Shown here: positions 60,036 to 64,000 of the stretch, piece after piece | Numbering within the stretch: position 1 is the stretch's first letter | How the letters are laid out: each line of letters starts with the position of its first letter | Origin: Agromyces kandeliae | Lineage (GTDB): Bacteria > Actinomycetota > Actinomycetes > Actinomycetales > Microbacteriaceae | DNA: 64,000 bases | Assembly (NCBI RefSeq): GCF_009674665.1 | Contig: NZ_WKJD01000019.1 | Location: 62,001-126,000 of the forward strand | Direction: 5' to 3' | The notes under the pieces: model-generated | What the model was told of the DNA's origin: nothing | Seen by the model: only the letters and a program-made list of their open reading frames with translations | The model's database searches: none | Translations under genes and position numbers: made by a program

Positions 60036-60908
60036 TCATTCCCGTCCGAGATCGCGGTGCTTCACGCTCACCGCGAGCCCCGGGATCGATCTCAGTCGCG
60101 CCGCGAGCTCGCGGACCAGCGCGACCGAGCGGTGCTTTCCGCCGGTGCAGCCGAGTGCGATGGTCGCATGGCGCTTGTTCTCCCGCTGGTAGCCCTCGAG
60201 GACGGGGCGCAGCGCAGCGACGTAGGCGTCGAGGAACTCGCGCGCACCGGGCTGGCCGAGCACGAACTCCGCGACCTCGGGGTCCTCGCCGGTGTGGGCG
60301 CGAAGCTCGGGCTCCCAGAACGGGTTCGGCAGGAATCGCGCATCGGCGACGAGGTCCGCGTCGGGGGGCAGGCCGTACTTGAACCCGAAGCTCTGGACGA
60401 TCACGCGCAGGCCCGCGCGGTCCTCCTCGGCGAAGGTCTCGGTGACGAGGGTCGCGAGCTGGTGGATGTTGAGGTCGGAGCTGTCGACGATGATGTCGCT
60501 CGATTCGCGCACCTCGGCGAGCCGTGCACGCTCGGCCGTGATGCCGTCGAGCAGCGTGCCGTCACCCTGCAGCGGGTGCGGCCGGCGCACGGACTCGAAA
60601 CGGCGCACGAGCACCGCGTCGTTCGCGTCGAGGAAGACCACGCGGACGTCCACCTTGTCGCGGAGCGACTCGACCATCTCCTGCAGTTCCGAGAAGAACG
60701 TGCCGCCACGGATGTCGACGACCGCGGCGATCCGCGGCAGCGACGCGCCCGCCCGCTGCGCGAGCTCGACGAGGGGGCGGAGCATCTGGGGCGGGAGGTT
60801 GTCGACGACGTACCAGCCGAGATCCTCGAGTGCGTCGGCGACGGTGGAGCGTCCTGCTCCCGACATCCCCGTGACGATGAGCATCTCCTGGCGATCGCCG
60901 TCGGTCAT
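60036..60908 (-). CDS. rapZ: RapZ/YvcJ-type nucleotide-binding protein
   Basis: 290 aa. P-loop G-M-S-G-A-G-R-S-T (about 14-22, Arg where many have Lys, as is common in actinobacterial members), Walker B-like V-V-F-L-D-A-N-D (about 94-101), and the C-terminal V-S-V-K-H-R-D-L tail. The C-terminal [10 protein letters not shown] (about 254-263) is family-specific. In E. coli RapZ controls GlmS small RNAs; in actinobacteria the role is unclear. It lies between uvrC and whiA. Confidence 0.94.
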   Translation of the reverse strand: MTDGDRQEMLIVTGMSGAGRSTVADALEDLGWYVVDNLPPQMLRPLVELAQRAGASLPRIAAVVDIRGGTFFSELQEMVESLRDKVDVRVVFLDANDAVLVRRFESVRRPHPLQGDGTLLDGITAERARLAEVRESSDIIVDSSDLNIHQLATLVTETFAEEDRAGLRVIVQSFGFKYGLPPDADLVADARFLPNPFWEPELRAHTGEDPEVAEFVLGQPGAREFLDAYVAALRPVLEGYQRENKRHATIALGCTGGKHRSVALVRELAARLRSIPGLAVSVKHRDLGRE

Positions 60909-60950
60909 CTCGCTCGGCGCTCCCTTCCTGCATTCCCCCGGTGGTCCAGC

Positions 60951-62909
60951 CTAGTCCGCGGCGGACCGGTGCGATCCCTCCAGGTGCGAGCGGATGGCCG
61001 ATGCGAGGCTCGGGCCGATGCCCGGGACCTCGGCGATCGCCGACTCGTCGGCCCCGCGGAGTCGCGCGACCGAGCCGAAGTGCTTGAGCAGCGCCTTCAC
61101 GCGGGCGGGACCGAGCCCGGGCACCTCCGACAGGACGGTCGCGATGTCGCGCTTGCGGCGCTGCCGCTGGTGGGTGATCGCGAAGCGGTGCGCCTCGTCG
61201 CGGATGCGCTGGAAGAGGAAGAGGGCGTCGCTGTTCCGGGGCAGGATCACCGGGAAGTCGGAATCCGGGGTCCAGATCTCCTCGAGGCGCTTGGCGATGC
61301 CGCAGAGGTAGACGCCGCCGACCCCGGATTCGCGCAGGGCCCGCTCGGCCGCAGCGACCTGCGGCTGCCCGCCGTCGACGACGAGAAGGTTCGGCCGGTA
61401 CGCGAACTTGGCACGTCGCGGCGACACGACGGCCTCGCCCTCGTCGACCGGCGGTTCCGGCGTTCCCGCGCCATCGTCGCCGACGGGCGCCCGGGTCGCG
61501 GCATCCGCCTCGTTCGCACCGTCGCCTGGAGATGCGAGGTACGCGAGACGACGCGTGAGCACCTGGTGGATCGAGTCGGTGTCGTCGGTGGTGCTCGGGA
61601 TCGTGAAGCGGCGGTACTCGTCCTTCCGCGGCAGTCCGTCCTCGAAGACGACCATCGACGCGACGACATTGGTGCCGCTCAGGTGCGAGACGTCGAAGCA
61701 CTCGATGCGAAGGGGCGCGTCGGCCATGCCGAGCGCCTCCTGGATGTCCTCGAGCGCACGGGAGCGCGCGGTGAAGTCGGCGCTCCGTCGGGTCTTGTAC
61801 AGCACGAGCGTCTGGCGTGCGTTCTGCGTCGCCGTCTCGAGGAGCGCCGCCTTGTCTCCTCGCCGGGCGGCCCGGAGCCGCACCCTGCGGCTCCCGAGCG
61901 CCGCGAGCCAGCCTTCGAGCGCCTCGGCGTCATCGGGCAGCGCCGGGACCACGACCTCGGCCGGCGGACGGATGTCGCCGCCGTAGGCGTTCTGCACCAC
62001 GGAGTCGACGAGATCGCCGAGGCTCATGTCGAGCTCGGTGTCGACGGTCCAGGAACGCACGCCCCGGATCCGGCCGCCTCGGACCATGAAGAGGTGCACG
62101 GCCGCCGCCAGCTCGTCGTGGTCGATGCCGAACACGTCGACGTCGACGTGGTCGCGGAGGACGACCGCGCTCTTCTCGAAGAAGGACTCGGCCGCCTGCA
62201 GCTCGTCGCGCCGCCGCGCCGCGGTCTCGTAGTCCTGCACCGCCGCGGCCGCACGCATCTGCTGCGTGAGGTCGGTGATGATGCGGCGGTCCTGGTTCTG
62301 CATGAACGCCACGAACCGGTCGACGTTCGCGCGGTGCTCGGCGATCGTGACCCGACCCGAGCACGGGCCGAAGCACCGCCCGATCTGACCGGCGAAGCAG
62401 GGCTTGCCGGTCTGCATCGCCCGCTTGTAGTCGGAGTCCTTGCAGGTGCGGATCGGGAAGAGCTTCAGCAGCAGGTCGAGCGTCTCGTTGACCGCCCACA
62501 CCTTCGGGTACGGGCCGAAGTACCTCGCACCGGGGATGCCGCGGCGCCGTGTCACGATCGCCCGGGGCGCCTCGTCGGCGAGCGTCACCGCGAGGTAGGG
62601 GTACGACTTGTCGTCGCGGTACTTGACGTTGAACGGCGGATCGAACTCCTTGATCCACGTGTACTCGAGCTGGAGCGCCTCGATGTCGTTGCCGACCACG
62701 GTCCATTCGACGGACGCCGCGGTCGTGACCATGCGGCGGGTGCGCTCGTGGAGCGTGTGCAGCGGCGCGAAGTAGTTCGACAGCCGCGCGCGGAGGTTCA
62801 TCGCCTTGCCGACGTAGAGCACGCGTCGGTCGGCGTCTCGGAATCGGTAGACGCCCGGATCGGTCGGGATCTCGCCCGGCCGCGGACGGTACGGGACGGT
62901 GTTCGCCAT
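60951..62909 (-). CDS. uvrC: Excinuclease ABC subunit C
   Basis: 652 aa from ATG 62909. GIY-YIG nuclease (about 14-95: P-G-V-Y-R-F-R-D, then V-L-Y-V-G-K-A), the Cys-rich C-F-G-P-C (about 176-180), a UVR domain (about 215-250), the RNase H-like endonuclease domain (about 390-560, C-F-D-V-S-H and V-D-G-G-Q-P-Q), and helix-hairpin-helix pair (about 590-645). Makes both incisions in nucleotide-excision repair. Two bases separate it from the uvrA stop. Confidence 0.96.
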   Translation of the reverse strand: MANTVPYRPRPGEIPTDPGVYRFRDADRRVLYVGKAMNLRARLSNYFAPLHTLHERTRRMVTTAASVEWTVVGNDIEALQLEYTWIKEFDPPFNVKYRDDKSYPYLAVTLADEAPRAIVTRRRGIPGARYFGPYPKVWAVNETLDLLLKLFPIRTCKDSDYKRAMQTGKPCFAGQIGRCFGPCSGRVTIAEHRANVDRFVAFMQNQDRRIITDLTQQMRAAAAVQDYETAARRRDELQAAESFFEKSAVVLRDHVDVDVFGIDHDELAAAVHLFMVRGGRIRGVRSWTVDTELDMSLGDLVDSVVQNAYGGDIRPPAEVVVPALPDDAEALEGWLAALGSRRVRLRAARRGDKAALLETATQNARQTLVLYKTRRSADFTARSRALEDIQEALGMADAPLRIECFDVSHLSGTNVVASMVVFEDGLPRKDEYRRFTIPSTTDDTDSIHQVLTRRLAYLASPGDGANEADAATRAPVGDDGAGTPEPPVDEGEAVVSPRRAKFAYRPNLLVVDGGQPQVAAAERALRESGVGGVYLCGIAKRLEEIWTPDSDFPVILPRNSDALFLFQRIRDEAHRFAITHQRQRRKRDIATVLSEVPGLGPARVKALLKHFGSVARLRGADESAIAEVPGIGPSLASAIRSHLEGSHRSAAD

Positions 62910-62911
62910 GT

Positions 62912-64000
62912 TCAGCTGGCGGCGACCGCCGGGCCGGCGGCGGCCTCGAAGATCTCGCGCAGGAAGTACCCCGTGTGGCTCTCGTGGACCTCGGCGACCT
63001 GCTCCGGCGTGCCCGTCGCGACGACCTGGCCTCCGCCCGAACCGCCCTCGGGTCCGAGGTCGATGATCCAGTCGGCGGACTTGATCACATCGAGGCTGTG
63101 CTCGATCACGATGACCGTGTTGCCCTTCTCGACGAGCTTCCCGAGCACCTTCAGCAGCTTCCGCACGTCTTCGAAGTGCAGCCCGGTCGTGGGCTCGTCG
63201 AGCACGTACACGCTGCGCCCGTTCGACCGGCGCTGCAGCTCGGTCGCGAGCTTGACGCGCTGCGCCTCGCCGCCGGAGAGCGTCGTCGCACTCTGACCGA
63301 GCTGGACGTAGCCGAGGCCGACGTCGACGAGCGTCTTGAGGTAGCGGTGGATCGCCGAGATCGGCTCGAAGAACTCGGCCGCCTCGCTGATCGGCATCTC
63401 GAGCACCTCGGCGATGTTCCGGCCCTTGTAGTGCACCTGCAGCGTCTCGCGGTTGTAGCGCTTCCCGCCGCAGACCTCGCACGCGACGTACACATCGGGC
63501 AGGAAGTTCATCTCGATCTTGATCGTGCCGTCGCCCGAGCACGCCTCGCAGCGGCCGCCCTTGACGTTGAAGCTGAACCGCCCGGGCAGGTAGCCGCGGG
63601 CCTTGGCCTCGGCGGTCTCGGAGAACAGCGTGCGGATGCGGTCGAACACACCGGTGTAGGTCGCCGGGTTCGACCGCGGGGTGCGCCCGATCGGGGCCTG
63701 GTCGACGTGGACCACCTTGTCGAGGTGCTCGAGGCCGCTCACGCGACGATGCTTGCCGGGCACCTTGCGCGCCCCGTTCAGCCGGTTCGCGAGCACCCGG
63801 TAGAGGATGTCGTTCACGAGCGACGACTTGCCCGACCCGCTCACGCCCGTGACGGCCGTGAAGGTCCCGAGCGGGAACTCGACATCGACGCCGCGGAGGT
63901 TGTTGGCCTGTGCCCCCTCGACCCGGATCACGCGCGCGGGATCGACCGGTCGACGCGCCGACGGGATCGCGATCTCCTTGCGCCCGGCGAGGTAGTCGCC
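62912..64000 (-). CDS. uvrA: Excinuclease ABC subunit A, C-terminal part (cut by window edge)
   Basis: The last 362 codons are in the window; the frame stays open to base 64000 and the start lies beyond. Visible are the second ABC cassette Walker [10 protein letters not shown], zinc-finger Cys pairs CEAC and CEVC, the signature [10 protein letters not shown] and Walker [10 protein letters not shown]. UvrA finds DNA damage and loads UvrB. Upstream residues [10 protein letters not shown] confirm that the frame continues past the apparent internal GTG at 63931. Confidence 0.97.
   Translation of the reverse strand, partial: GDYLAGRKEIAIPSARRPVDPARVIRVEGAQANNLRGVDVEFPLGTFTAVTGVSGSGKSSLVNDILYRVLANRLNGARKVPGKHRRVSGLEHLDKVVHVDQAPIGRTPRSNPATYTGVFDRIRTLFSETAEAKARGYLPGRFSFNVKGGRCEACSGDGTIKIEMNFLPDVYVACEVCGGKRYNRETLQVHYKGRNIAEVLEMPISEAAEFFEPISAIHRYLKTLVDVGLGYVQLGQSATTLSGGEAQRVKLATELQRRSNGRSVYVLDEPTTGLHFEDVRKLLKVLGKLVEKGNTVIVIEHSLDVIKSADWIIDLGPEGGSGGGQVVATGTPEQVAEVHESHTGYFLREIFEAAAGPAVAAS

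Noticed and set aside
59397-63296. 1299-codon open frame on the plus strand
   Set aside because: It is antisense to whiA, rapZ and uvrC, which have clear family motifs. Long antisense frames are normal at this GC content, and its translation is low-complexity Arg/Asp/Val-rich.

Overview
The window is a high-GC (roughly 70% or more) actinobacterial chromosome segment. Gene content and order point to the family Microbacteriaceae, perhaps an Agromyces-like genus; this is inferred from protein character and synteny, not from a 16S gene. Coding density is very high, with many 4-base ATGA/GTGA overlaps and no gap above 300 bases without a gene. I see no phage, insertion sequence or CRISPR array. 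Almost everything is core chromosome.

Layout. (1) 1-7400: tail of a VOC-like gene, a six-TM adenylate/guanylate cyclase, an ABC-F ATPase, a winged-helix protein, a YceI-like protein, a lipoprotein NagZ-type hydrolase and an MpaB-type oxygenase. (2) 7390-11711: an Lrp/AsnC regulator followed by a translationally coupled 2-oxoacid (probably branched-chain) dehydrogenase E1alpha-E1beta-E2 operon. (3) 11.8-20.1 kb: small membrane proteins, tRNA-Ala(GGC), rsfS-(Pro-rich membrane protein)-nadD, proA, then proB-obgE-rpmA-rplU. (4) 20.1-30.0 kb: DUF4031 protein, RNase E/G, a VKOR-like protein, then ndk-DUF4233-folC-ileS, the last behind an ultrashort-stem-I T-box riboswitch. (5) 30.0-35.3 kb: divergent GntR/MFS pair and valS-GNAT-small protein. 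(6) 35.3-46 kb: methyltransferase, a reduced SUF operon (sufB-sufD-Rieske-sufC-sufT), heme A synthase ctaA, a LAL-type LuxR regulator divergent from a small secreted peptide gene, and heme O synthase ctaB. (7) 46.2-54.3 kb: tkt-tal-pgi-zwf-opcA-pgl (pentose phosphate pathway). (8) 54.4-64 kb: rbpA, secG, gap-pgk-tpiA, sod, whiA, rapZ, uvrC and the 3' part of uvrA.

The order uvrC-rapZ-whiA ... gap-pgk-tpiA-secG ... pgl-opcA-zwf-tal-tkt-ctaB ... ctaA-sufB parallels the classic actinobacterial block known from Mycobacterium tuberculosis. Departures from it are informative: yvcK is missing between rapZ and whiA, sufS/sufU/sufR are missing from the SUF cluster, and a LuxR regulator plus secreted peptide sits between ctaA and ctaB.

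No complete new system is evident. Two patterns go beyond gene annotation. First, the short sequence GGATGCC (often GGATGCCGC, and twice the perfect 16-base palindrome GGATGCCGCGGCATCC) is scattered over the whole window at about 66 places counted by eye. It uses codons that are rare here (GAT, GCA) and also forms the stems of transcription terminators, which recalls the layout of DNA uptake sequences. Second, about ten genes have a -10-like hexamer (TAGGCT, TAGACT, CAGACT and similar) exactly 6 or 7 bases before the start codon and no Shine-Dalgarno, which indicates leaderless mRNAs and settles several start codons.
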